39,493 nucleotides of DNA from assembly GCF_035712445.1 (NCBI RefSeq), contig NZ_DASTAT010000103.1, positions 1 to 39,493 of the forward strand, written 5' to 3'. Shown in pieces: positions 1 to 7,627 of the stretch. The position numbers and the translations under genes are program-made. The notes under the pieces were generated by a model. It did no database searches and was not told the origin of the DNA. It worked only from the letters and a program-made list of their open reading frames with translations. Every line of letters starts with the position of its first letter. Position 1 is the stretch's first letter. This DNA comes from Oligoflexus sp. Its GTDB lineage: Bacteria > Bdellovibrionota_B > Oligoflexia > Oligoflexales > Oligoflexaceae.

Positions 1-2
1 GA

Positions 3-515
3 CTGGGTGCTGTTAAGGCTGGAGCGAACTATGCCGCAAGCCTGCGCGCATCCGTGCAGGCCAAGGCCAAGGGCTGTTCCCAGGTCCTCTGGCTTGATAC
101 GCAGCATGAAGGCATCGAAGAAGTCGGAACGATGAATGTCTTTTTCGTCTTCAAGGATGAGATCGTGACCCCTGCCTTGAATGGAAGCATCCTGGCTGGC
201 GGCATGCGGGATTCCGTATTGCAGATCCTCCGTTCGCACAAGAATTTCTCACGCCTCCGAATCAGCGAACGCCGCCTCACCATAACTGAAGTCCGGGAGC
301 GTCACGCGAGGGGCGAGCTGCAGGAAATCTTCGGTACAGGCACGGCGGCGGTGATCTCGCCCGTGGGTGAGATTCGGAGTGAAGGCCAATCCCTGACGAT
401 CGGTGATGACATCGGTTCGGTGAGCAGCTGGCTTTTGAACACGATTCAGGGCATGCAGTGGGGATCGGTCCCGGACGACTTCGGCTGGATGCGCCGTCTC
501 GAAGATCTCGCTTGA
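3..515 (+). CDS. ilvE: Branched-chain amino acid aminotransferase, C-terminal part (truncated by window edge)
   Basis: This is the last 170 codons of a fold-type IV PLP aminotransferase that interconverts branched-chain amino acids and their 2-oxo acids. The frame is open from base 3, so the true start lies outside the window. The visible part begins with LGAVKAGANYAASL, the family's PLP-lysine segment, so the Lys at 15-17 is the likely Schiff-base residue. It continues with GCSQVLWLDTQH and EEVGTMNVFFV, hallmarks of the BCAT branch rather than D-amino acid transaminases or ADC lyase. FGTGTAAVISPVGEI forms the phosphate-binding end of the site. It ends 10 bases before the convergent gene's stop. 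Family assignment is secure. Confidence 0.93.
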   Translation: MGAVKAGANYAASLRASVQAKAKGCSQVLWLDTQHEGIEEVGTMNVFFVFKDEIVTPALNGSILAGGMRDSVLQILRSHKNFSRLRISERRLTITEVRERHARGELQEIFGTGTAAVISPVGEIRSEGQSLTIGDDIGSVSSWLLNTIQGMQWGSVPDDFGWMRRLEDLA

Positions 516-525
516 TCCGCTTTTT

Positions 526-1569
526 TCATGTGCTGTAAGAGATGCCCCATTCGGTTTTCACAGGCTCGAAGGGGGTCTGGAACGTCAACGATCTGTCCTG
601 GGCAACGAGCTTCAGCTGCAGGGCTGCGCAATCGGACCAAAGGCTTTCCGCAGCGGCGAATTTATCCGTGAAAGGGTGCTGACCCTCGCAGACCACGCGC
701 CAGTGCAGTTGGTCCTGATCCCGCGCGACATGAAGAGAAGCCTTGGTGCAGGCGTAAAGTTTCAACGTGCGACTGATGATATTCGCGATATTGCCGAGAC
801 TGCAAAGTGTCGGCGGGGGCGCGACTGTCGTCTGAATTTCACAGCCGTGATCCAGATCGGAAAGATGCGTTTCCAGTGTTGCCTTCAGCGCTTCGCCGGT
901 CAGGAGCGCCCCTTGATAGCTTGTGCGATTGCGCAGGCCCAATCCATAATATTCCTTGGAAAGCGAGGCGGCATCCTGAAGGATCAGCGTGCATATCGTT
1001 CCAAAATAGCTGTAGATGATCGCGTCCGGCGAGTCGTCCAGGGAAAAGAGATCGCCCGTCACGCCATTCATAAAGAGAAATCCGATGTTATGCTCATGGC
1101 CGAAGAGCGGCAGGCAAAAACCTGACTCCAGACCCATCGCATGAATGCGTCCTATGGATCTTTGCGTCGGCACGCCCCTTATACGATAGCTCTCGACAAC
1201 TCTCTCGGCACTTCCAAATGTCCGAACATCCGTCATTCCCAGTCTGAATAAAGAACCATTGGCATCCACATAGCATGAATAACCAACTTCCATCGTGTTG
1301 GGGCTCTGGCCCTTGTGTTCGACACTGATCGCAAAAAGTTGATTCGCAAGGCCCTGGCGCAGGACAAGACAGATGCGAGCCAGGGCTGCGAAGCGGGGGT
1401 GTTGGGTGAAAATACTGAAGGCCGTGCGCGCAAAATCCTTGATTTCCCCGCGTTTGCGGAGAAGGAGCAGTTCGCCAAGACGCCCCAATATCCGGGAATC
1501 GTCGGTATCAAAGGTGAGCCGGGGGCTTTGCATAATGGACTTCAAATGCAGGACCTGGTCTTTATGCAT
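526..1569 (-). CDS. Unrecognised protein with a GAF-like sensor region
   Basis: This is a 347-residue soluble protein without a signal peptide or membrane segment, and I do not recognise the family. Residues of about 130-200 (MGLESGFCLPLFGHEHNIGF, then VTGDLFSLDD) look like the core strands of a GAF small-molecule sensor domain. The last 110 residues contain a stretch (NIANIISRTLKLYACTKASL and following strands) that loosely recalls the N-box region of histidine-kinase ATPase domains. No phosphoacceptor H-box or glycine-rich ATP lid is visible, so kinase activity should not be assumed. It lies downstream of the OhrR-like gene on the same strand, with a 136-base gap, and converges on ilvE. A sensory or scaffold role is inference only. 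Confidence 0.55.
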   Translation of the reverse strand: MHKDQVLHLKSIMQSPRLTFDTDDSRILGRLGELLLLRKRGEIKDFARTAFSIFTQHPRFAALARICLVLRQGLANQLFAISVEHKGQSPNTMEVGYSCYVDANGSLFRLGMTDVRTFGSAERVVESYRIRGVPTQRSIGRIHAMGLESGFCLPLFGHEHNIGFLFMNGVTGDLFSLDDSPDAIIYSYFGTICTLILQDAASLSKEYYGLGLRNRTSYQGALLTGEALKATLETHLSDLDHGCEIQTTVAPPPTLCSLGNIANIISRTLKLYACTKASLHVARDQDQLHWRVVCEGQHPFTDKFAAAESLWSDCAALQLKLVAQDRSLTFQTPFEPVKTEWGISYST

Positions 1570-1705
1570 GGTGCCTCGCTGGGTCGTTGCGCTTGCGAAT
1601 TATTTCTCAGGAATAATCCTAGGGAAAAACCCAGGCGGAAGCACCAATAATTTTTGTATCGCGGCTCGGCGAGGTTCCAGGCGAGGCCTTCATCGGCCGG
1701 CTGGA

Positions 1706-2158
1706 CTAGCTTTCTTCAAGCCCGGCGATCGTGCGATTCAATTCATCCAGCATCGCCTTCAGCCGCGCGATCTCGTCAGGCCGCCCCTGATCCCCACCGA
1801 GCATGCAGAGGAGAGTCCTTGGGATATCCTGCGCCTTGTCTTTCAGCTTCTGGCCCCTTTTGCTGAGGGCTATGATTTTCTTGCGGCTGTCCTGCGAGTC
1901 ACTGGTCACCTGAATATGCCCTTTGCCCTGAAGGCTCTTCACCAAAGTACTTAAAAAACCCTTGTCCATGGACGTCGCAGTCGCAAGCTGCCCCATGGTC
2001 ACATGATCCTGCTCCCAAAGGCTCAGCATAAGAATGTATTGGGGATAGGTGAGGCCCAAGGGGCTAAGCAGCGGTTTATACAGGCGCATCATGCCATTCG
2101 AGGCCAGGTACAGCCGATAGCAAATTTGATTCTGAAGTTTAAGAAACTCATCGCTCAT
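1706..2158 (-). CDS. MarR-family repressor of the 2-Cys OhrR type
   Basis: This is a 150-residue winged-helix regulator of the OhrR branch, whose members sense organic peroxides through an N-terminal cysteine. The signature LQNQICYRLYLASNGM places the reactive Cys at residue 13, followed by LYKPLLSPLGLTYPQYILML, which carries the family's tyrosines. A second Cys at residue 118 lies 105 residues on, the same spacing as the Cys22/Cys127 pair known in 2-Cys OhrR proteins. The HTH is about residues 55-85. An upstream in-frame ATG exists at 2251, but the ATG at 2158 starts exactly at the conserved N-terminus and leaves the operator region non-coding. No ohr gene is adjacent; it faces a DoxX-like/CoA-transferase pair instead. 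The ligand could therefore be something other than peroxide. Confidence 0.88.
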   Translation of the reverse strand: MSDEFLKLQNQICYRLYLASNGMMRLYKPLLSPLGLTYPQYILMLSLWEQDHVTMGQLATATSMDKGFLSTLVKSLQGKGHIQVTSDSQDSRKKIIALSKRGQKLKDKAQDIPRTLLCMLGGDQGRPDEIARLKAMLDELNRTIAGLEES

Positions 2159-2169
2159 GCTGCCGAATT

Positions 2170-2230
2170 TACTTTGCATACAAAACGAAAGCAAGATATA
2201 AGAAGCCTTCAATAGTTTGTATGCAAAGTA
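2170..2230. promoter_or_regulatory. Symmetric divergent operator/promoter region
   Basis: A perfect 15-base inverted repeat (TACTTTGCATACAAA at 2170-2184, its complement at 2216-2230) is centred on base 2200. Each arm contains TTTGYATRCAAA, itself nearly palindromic (10 of 12), so each could bind one MarR dimer. On the plus strand TTGCAT (2174-2179), a 17-base spacer and TATAAG (2197-2202) form a plausible sigma70 promoter for the DoxX gene. On the minus strand the mirror TTGCAT (2226-2221), 17 bases and TCTTAT form a weaker promoter for the regulator. Each operator overlaps a -35 element, which fits joint repression of both directions by the OhrR-like protein (inference). Confidence 0.75.
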
Positions 2231-2266
2231 TTGAGTCTCTAGCATCCGCAATGGAGGTCACACGCA

Positions 2267-2698
2267 ATGGAAGTTCGAGTGAGTTTGACTCAGAAAGTCT
2301 TCAAGATTCTTTTGGGGTTATTTCTATTTATGGCTGGTGTCGCCCACCTGACCTGGCGTCGGACGGAATTTCTGGCCCAGGTACCACCCTGGTTACCGCT
2401 GGACGCCGACCTTGTCGTTCTGCTATCGGGTTGGGTTGAAATCAGCCTTGGGCTTGGGCTTCTCTTCCTTCAGAGGACCCGGGGCGCTGTGATTGGGGTC
2501 GTAACGGGTCTGTTCTTTATCGCGATTTTTCCCGGGAACATCTCGCAGTATGTGAATGGCATCAGTGCCTTTCGCCTCGATACCGACCGCGCGCGTTTGA
2601 TTCGGCTTTTCTTCCAGCCTGTTCTTGTCGCCTGGGCGCTGTGGTCGACCGGAGGCTGGACCTGGCTGAAGCAGAAGGCCAAGGCTCGTTCCGCTTAA
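2267..2698 (+). CDS. DoxX-like small integral membrane protein
   Basis: This is a 143-residue protein with four hydrophobic segments (about 10-28, 45-66, 72-90 and 113-130), the size and topology of the DoxX/DoxX-like superfamily. It begins with a short cytoplasmic stretch, then FKILLGLFLFMAGVAHLTW, and contains WVEISLGLGLLFL and FPGNISQY, which fit DoxX-like proteins. The ATG has GGAGG at 2253-2257. It is the first gene downstream of the symmetric operator, and the CoA-transferase gene follows 33 bases later, so the two probably form an operon controlled by the divergent OhrR-like repressor. The biochemical role is not known; some DoxX relatives have been linked to thiol or redox homeostasis, which would suit an oxidant-sensing regulator. 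Confidence 0.8.
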   Translation: MEVRVSLTQKVFKILLGLFLFMAGVAHLTWRRTEFLAQVPPWLPLDADLVVLLSGWVEISLGLGLLFLQRTRGAVIGVVTGLFFIAIFPGNISQYVNGISAFRLDTDRARLIRLFFQPVLVAWALWSTGGWTWLKQKAKARSA

Positions 2699-2731
2699 GG
2701 ACACTGGAAGATTTTCCTGGAGGCAAGCCCT

Positions 2732-4510
2732 ATGATCCTGACCCTTCTCTTCAGTGTTTTGCTGTGTGCCGGCCTTGCGCTTTTTTTTGCCTGGTGCCGC
2801 ATTCAGCGTGAGCTGCAGAGAAAGGTCGTGCAAAGCCAGGCCTGCTTTGATGATCTGATGCAGGGGCAGTCGATCGCGTCTCACAGCCGCGTTGAGTTCG
2901 TGGCACCTCCGGGGCATGTCCGTCAGCTGCTGCTCGGCTGTTTTCAGCAGAATCCCTTTCCTCGCTACCGCGCGCTTTTAACTGTTGTCAGGCTTATGGG
3001 AGTGATCAAACTCTTCAAGCGCGAGACCGTGCTTCAAACACCGGCCGCGGCTGCTGTGCTGACCGCATCTGGTGTCATGGCCACCGAAATCGGCCACCTG
3101 CGTCAGCAAAAGCCGGGGCCGGATCAAATCGTTCGTGGGAATGTGGTGCTGGCTGGGCTGCAGGCGCTGCGGCTCTATTTTGCGTCCAGCTTCGAGCCTG
3201 CCTTTTCTTTGCAGCGCTTTCGCTCCTGCCTCGAAGTGAACAATGCCTTCAATGGGTCACGCCAGAAATATAAGACCCGCGATGGGCGCTTTTTTTCCTT
3301 TCATTGCTATTATCCTGAACAAAAAAGAAAAATAGTGGGCGCTCTGCGTCTGCCTCAATCGCACGATCAATTCACCATGCAGTCGGTGAAAGAGGATCGC
3401 AGGCTGATTGAAAAAACAGTTGCGAGGCATGATGCGGCTGATCTTGAAGAACTCAGCTTTGCCAGTGGCGCCTGCGCATCCATACTAAGAACAAGGGCCG
3501 AGTGGGAAGCCTCGCCCGTCGGCAAAGCGGTCGGAAAAATGCCCTTGATCAAGATGGAAGCCCGCGCGCATTCCCAGCCGCCGAAAAAGTTTTCAGCTCC
3601 TGCCCCCGGCCAGGGTCCTTTGGCTGGAATCAAGGTGCTCGACCTCACGCACATTATCGCCGGTCCCGCGTGCACCCGTCTTTTAGCGGAATACGGTGCG
3701 GATGTGCTTTTGATCCGGCGCGGTCAGCTGCGCGATCAGGTCCAGTCGTTTCTGGAGCTGGATGGATGGGCGGGAAAGCGGGTTTGCCACCTCGATTTGA
3801 ATCACGAGGATGAGCGCGCTTACCTCCGCACCCTGATTCGCGAAGCGGATATAGTCATCTGTTCCTATCAGCAGGGCGCGCTGGAACGCTTCGGTTTGAC
3901 GGAAGCGGCCATGTTTCAGTTGAATCCGCGGCTCATACTTGGATCTCTATACTGCTTCAGCGACACTGTTTGGCGAAGCCGTCCCGGTTGGGCGCCTTTG
4001 GCCGAAGATATTACGGGCCTGAGCCTTCGCAATGGATCGGCCGCGAAACCGCGGAATCTGAATGGAGTGCCGCTCGATTATATTCCCGGTTTTGTCCTGA
4101 CACTCGGGATCCTCCAGGCCCTTTATAAAACGATGACCGAAGGATCGGGCTATGTCGTGGACGTTTCGCTGACCCGTGTCGCCATGTGGCTCCATGCATG
4201 CAGCGATCGTTTTGCGGAACTTTCCGTTCCTCAATCTTTATCTGGGACAAGGAATCAGACCGTTCCACCTTACCTGCACTTTGTCGCAGGAACAGCCCTT
4301 GGAAACCTGGCGTTTCCCGCGGGCGCTGTCGTCACACCCTTTGATGCAGACGCTGCCACCTCTCGTCCCTGTGTGGATGGACAGTGGGGTTGGCTTGAAC
4401 CCGCAGCCGCGGACATCACCGATGAGGCTGCGATCCCGGTCCCTGCCGAAGCCCTGGCTTATATCCCTCGGCCTGCTTTGAACACAATTGGAACTGATGG
4501 GCATCCATGA
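2732..4510 (+). CDS. CaiB/BaiF (class III) CoA-transferase with permuted halves and N-terminal membrane segment
   Basis: This 592-residue protein is assigned to the family that moves CoA between carboxylic acids. Residues 1-20 form a hydrophobic helix followed by basic residues, suggesting a membrane anchor. Residues of about 185-270 (DGRFFSFHCYYPEQKR, DLEELSFASGACASILRTRAEW) resemble the C-terminal half of canonical CaiB/BaiF proteins. The canonical N-terminal half follows at about 297-500 (LAGIKVLDLTHIIAGPACTRLLAEYGADV). The Asp in NGVPLDYIPGF is a candidate for the catalytic aspartate that forms the mixed anhydride in formyl-CoA transferase. The domain order is therefore the reverse of the usual one. 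The start has GGAGG at 2719-2723. The substrate is unknown; it is co-directional with doxX-like and followed by fadL-like. Confidence 0.85.
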   Translation: MILTLLFSVLLCAGLALFFAWCRIQRELQRKVVQSQACFDDLMQGQSIASHSRVEFVAPPGHVRQLLLGCFQQNPFPRYRALLTVVRLMGVIKLFKRETVLQTPAAAAVLTASGVMATEIGHLRQQKPGPDQIVRGNVVLAGLQALRLYFASSFEPAFSLQRFRSCLEVNNAFNGSRQKYKTRDGRFFSFHCYYPEQKRKIVGALRLPQSHDQFTMQSVKEDRRLIEKTVARHDAADLEELSFASGACASILRTRAEWEASPVGKAVGKMPLIKMEARAHSQPPKKFSAPAPGQGPLAGIKVLDLTHIIAGPACTRLLAEYGADVLLIRRGQLRDQVQSFLELDGWAGKRVCHLDLNHEDERAYLRTLIREADIVICSYQQGALERFGLTEAAMFQLNPRLILGSLYCFSDTVWRSRPGWAPLAEDITGLSLRNGSAAKPRNLNGVPLDYIPGFVLTLGILQALYKTMTEGSGYVVDVSLTRVAMWLHACSDRFAELSVPQSLSGTRNQTVPPYLHFVAGTALGNLAFPAGAVVTPFDADAATSRPCVDGQWGWLEPAAADITDEAAIPVPAEALAYIPRPALNTIGTDGHP

Positions 4511-4676
4511 GTCCCATTGATGACTGCGGGATCTTTGCAAAGTTTCTCGCGGACGCGTGCTTTTCTCTTTCGTTCTGGCGCAAAGACGGGTATCAAGCAG
4601 TCTCCAAAACCCTTACCTGATCTATGCTTCAAGAGTTTTAAGATTGGACGAGCTTATGCAAAGGTGGACAGCACGC

Positions 4677-6056
4677 ATGAAGATGAAAACCATGAGAAAA
4701 GTTTCTGTGATCGGTCTGACCCTGATGGCCAAGATGCAGACGGTTCAGGCCGCAGGTTTCGCTGTGAAACAGCAAAGCGCCAGCAGCATGGGTACGGCCT
4801 TTGCCGCGGACGGCGTGGGACAGGACGATATCTCGACTCTCTTCACCAATCCGGCCCTTTTGGAAAAGGTGGAAGGCTCCGAGGTCGCAGCATCTCTCGT
4901 TTTCATGTCTCCTGTCCTGGAATTCAAGAATGGATCATCATCAACGGCAGCCGGCACACCTTACGCGAATCAAAGCAGCCTGAAAACCGAACAGTCGGAT
5001 ATCATGGAATCGAAGATCATGCCGACGTTCTATGCTGCGACGCGCCTTAATCAGGACTGGCACGTGGGTCTGAGCATGAATGCAGCCTGGGGCAGTGCCT
5101 CGAAGTATGCCTCGGATTGGGTTGGCCGCTATTATGCGACAGAAACTGAATTGACCGGCATCAACCTCGGTCTTTTGACCTCTTATCAAGTCCTGCCAGG
5201 TCTGACTCTGGGCGGCGGTGTTCAGCTTCAGCGGGCCAATGGCCTTCTGGCCCAGGCTGTGGATCTGGGGAGCGTGATCTATCGCGCGCAGCGTCTGGCG
5301 GGAGCTGCCGGTGATCCGACTCTGGTTGGCAACCGGGATATCATCGCCGAGTTCAAAGGCCAGGGCGATAGCGCAGGTTTTGTGCTTGGTCTGACTTATG
5401 ATATCACTTCCGCGCTTGAGCTGGGCCTCAGTTACCGAAGCCCCGTGAAGCATAAGGTGGAAGGTGATATGACGTTCGCGGCGGAAAACGTGGCCTCGCA
5501 GCTGACCCTGACCCAGGTTGCCAGTCGTGAAGCGCAATTCCGTTCCGCGGATGCCTCGCTGAGCATGAGCACGCCGGCGATTTATGTGGCGGGATTAAGC
5601 TACCGCGCCCTTTCCCAGCTGACTGTATACGGGAATGCGACCTATACCGACTGGGATAGCATGGAAAAGCTGGAAATCAAGTACGGCGAAGGGCAGAGCA
5701 CCAAAACTCTCCTGGGTTGGAAGGACTCCGTCTACGCAGCAGTCGGCGCCGATTATGCTTTTGTCGCGGGACAGAAACTGCGGGCCGGTTTTGCTTATGA
5801 AAGCGAGCCGATTGAAGACGGTCTGAGAAACCCACGGAGCCCGGGTTCGGATCGCACGGTCTATGCCCTTGGCTATGGCTATCAAAGCATGAGCGGATAC
5901 TATTTTGATGCTGGATTTAACTATTACCAGTATAAGTCGGCGCCACTGGATCTGAAAGCCAGCGCTTATGCCGAAAATCAAATTCGCGGTAATTTGAGCG
6001 GTGAATACGAGCGGAATATCAAGCTTCTCATGCTGCAGACCGGCCGTAAGTTCTAA
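4677..6056 (+). CDS. FadL/TodX-type outer-membrane transport protein
   Basis: This 459-residue outer-membrane beta-barrel belongs to the family that admits long-chain fatty acids or aromatic hydrocarbons. A signal peptide (MKMKTMRKVSVIGLTLMAKM, cleaved near VQAAG) precedes the N-terminal hatch QQSASSMGTAFAADG and the diagnostic FTNPALL motif. Alternating aromatic barrel strands fill the rest, and the chain ends in Phe (TGRKF), the usual barrel-assembly signal. I chose the ATG at 4677 because AAGGTGG sits 9 bases upstream and the signal peptide begins there; in-frame starts at 4557 and 4656 would prepend an atypical charged leader. It lies 166 bases after the CoA-transferase, which would fit uptake of a hydrophobic acid followed by CoA activation (inference). 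Confidence 0.88.
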   Translation: MKMKTMRKVSVIGLTLMAKMQTVQAAGFAVKQQSASSMGTAFAADGVGQDDISTLFTNPALLEKVEGSEVAASLVFMSPVLEFKNGSSSTAAGTPYANQSSLKTEQSDIMESKIMPTFYAATRLNQDWHVGLSMNAAWGSASKYASDWVGRYYATETELTGINLGLLTSYQVLPGLTLGGGVQLQRANGLLAQAVDLGSVIYRAQRLAGAAGDPTLVGNRDIIAEFKGQGDSAGFVLGLTYDITSALELGLSYRSPVKHKVEGDMTFAAENVASQLTLTQVASREAQFRSADASLSMSTPAIYVAGLSYRALSQLTVYGNATYTDWDSMEKLEIKYGEGQSTKTLLGWKDSVYAAVGADYAFVAGQKLRAGFAYESEPIEDGLRNPRSPGSDRTVYALGYGYQSMSGYYFDAGFNYYQYKSAPLDLKASAYAENQIRGNLSGEYERNIKLLMLQTGRKF

Positions 6057-6079
6057 ACTCCGGCTTCCCATCCCCGGCC

Positions 6080-6141
6080 CGCATTCAAATGCGTGAGTCA
6101 TCCGTTGCCAGCGGGTTTTCTCCAGGAGAAGATTCCGCTGG
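6080..6141. repeat. Two inverted repeats between fadL-like and DUF1254 genes
   Basis: The 182-base gap contains CGCATT-CA-AATGCG (6080-6093). It also holds a longer nested dyad at 6108-6141: outer arms CCAGCGG/CCGCTGG and an inner TTCTCC-A-GGAGAA. Neither is followed by a clear T-run, so an intrinsic terminator is not proven. They could be a bidirectional mRNA-stabilising hairpin, an attenuator or an operator. Confidence 0.5.
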
Positions 6142-6238
6142 TACGATGCCCGATTTTGCAAATCCTGCCAAAGATGTAAATAGACTCCTAAAGTGGTTCG
6201 TTTGAGCATCCACGCTCCGATTCCTAAAAGGAGACTTT

Positions 6239-7627
6239 ATGAAATACATTCAACTAGGGATGTTTCTTCTCGCAACCTGCCTTGCGCCATGGGCCGAGGC
6301 CCGATCGCCGGCTCGTGATGCAGCGGCGGAGCAGGAACTGCGGGACATCGCGACCGAAGCCTACATCTATGTTTATCCGCTGGTGACCATGGATGTGACG
6401 CGCAAGGTCATGACCAATACGGCGACGGATGATGGGTTAGGACGTGGACCCATGAATAGCTTTCATCATATTCGGACCTTTCCATCCGCTGACATGAAAG
6501 ATGTCGTGCGCCCCAACTTTGATACCCTTTATTCCGTGGCCTGGCTGGATCTGACTCAAGGCCCCCTGGTGATCGACACACCGGATACTCAGGGCCGTTA
6601 TTATCTTCTGCCGATGATGGATATGTGGACGGACGTCTTTGCCGTTCCTGGCAAACGGACGACTGGGACAAAGGCGGCTCAGTATGTGGTCGTTCCTCAG
6701 GGATGGAAGGGGCAGCTGCCTGCAGGTGCAGAGAAAATCGAAGCGCCGACGCCCTATGTTTGGATCATTGGCCGGACCCAGACGAACGGAGTCCAGGACT
6801 TCGCGAATGTGAATGATGTGCAGAACGGTTTCACGGTCAGAGCTTTGGATTCCGCGGCCCAGGAGCCGACCTCCAACGTCGCCCCTGATCCCACTGTGGA
6901 CATGGCGACTCCGCCGCTGGAACAGGTGAATCGGATGCCGGCTTTGGATTATTTCCGCTATGCGGCGGAACTCATGAAGCTGCATAAGCCACATATCACC
7001 GATCAGAGTCTGCTCTTCCGCTTGGAAAAATTGGGCCTCGTCCCTGGGCAGAGTTTGAAAGTTCAAAATGCCCTGATTCAGAAAGCCCTGGAAGCTGGTG
7101 CCGCCGATGGCCTGAAAAAAATCGAAAGCCAGGCGGGACGCCTCGGAGAGAGAGTCAATGGCTGGCAGATCGATCGCGGGACCATGGGGGTTTACGGCAA
7201 TGATTATCTGAAGCGCGCCTATATCACCTTGGCAGGACTTGGGGCCAACCTTCCCGAGGATGCCGTCTATCCCCTGGCCTTTACCGATGCCTATAATGAG
7301 CCGCTGACCGGCGCAAAGAATTATGTGCTGCACTTCGACAAGGATGAGCTGCCACCGGTCGATGCCTTCTGGTCTGTGACCATGTATGATGTGCAAGGAT
7401 TTCCGGTCCCTAATCCTCTGAATCGTTATGCGCTCGGTGATCGGGATCCCCTGAAGTATAACCCGGATGGTTCCCTTGATCTTTACATTCAGCATGAAAA
7501 TCCGGGTCCCGATAAGGAATCCAACTGGCTGCCCGCACCGGAAGGAGGCATGGGTGTGACCATGCGGCTCTATGCACCGCGGGCCAGCGTGCTCGATGGG
7601 AGCTGGAATCCTCCCGCTATCCGCTGA
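6239..7627 (+). CDS. Secreted DUF1254/DUF1214 protein
   Basis: This 462-residue exported protein has a signal peptide at residues 1-22 (MKYIQLGMFLLATCLAPWAEA). DUF1254 follows at about residues 40-190 (TEAYIYVYPLVTMDVTRKVM, VVRPNFDTLYSVAWLDL, YYLLPMMDMWTDVFAVPGKR). The C-terminal DUF1214 region is at about 345-460 (YVLHFDKDELPPVDAFWSVTMYD, NRYALGDRD, near-terminal GSWNPPAI). The combination is the usual full-length family member, and its biochemical activity is not established. The ATG is preceded by AAGGAG. It ends at base 7627 and the convergent channel gene's stop begins at 7628, leaving no intergenic base. Position beside the FadL-type porin suggests an envelope role (inference). Confidence 0.9.
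   Translation: MKYIQLGMFLLATCLAPWAEARSPARDAAAEQELRDIATEAYIYVYPLVTMDVTRKVMTNTATDDGLGRGPMNSFHHIRTFPSADMKDVVRPNFDTLYSVAWLDLTQGPLVIDTPDTQGRYYLLPMMDMWTDVFAVPGKRTTGTKAAQYVVVPQGWKGQLPAGAEKIEAPTPYVWIIGRTQTNGVQDFANVNDVQNGFTVRALDSAAQEPTSNVAPDPTVDMATPPLEQVNRMPALDYFRYAAELMKLHKPHITDQSLLFRLEKLGLVPGQSLKVQNALIQKALEAGAADGLKKIESQAGRLGERVNGWQIDRGTMGVYGNDYLKRAYITLAGLGANLPEDAVYPLAFTDAYNEPLTGAKNYVLHFDKDELPPVDAFWSVTMYDVQGFPVPNPLNRYALGDRDPLKYNPDGSLDLYIQHENPGPDKESNWLPAPEGGMGVTMRLYAPRASVLDGSWNPPAIR

Noticed and set aside
6437..7495. Minus-strand frame of 352 codons opposite the DUF1254 gene
   Set aside because: It is the shadow of a recognised gene, with His- and Ile-rich composition typical of antisense frames.
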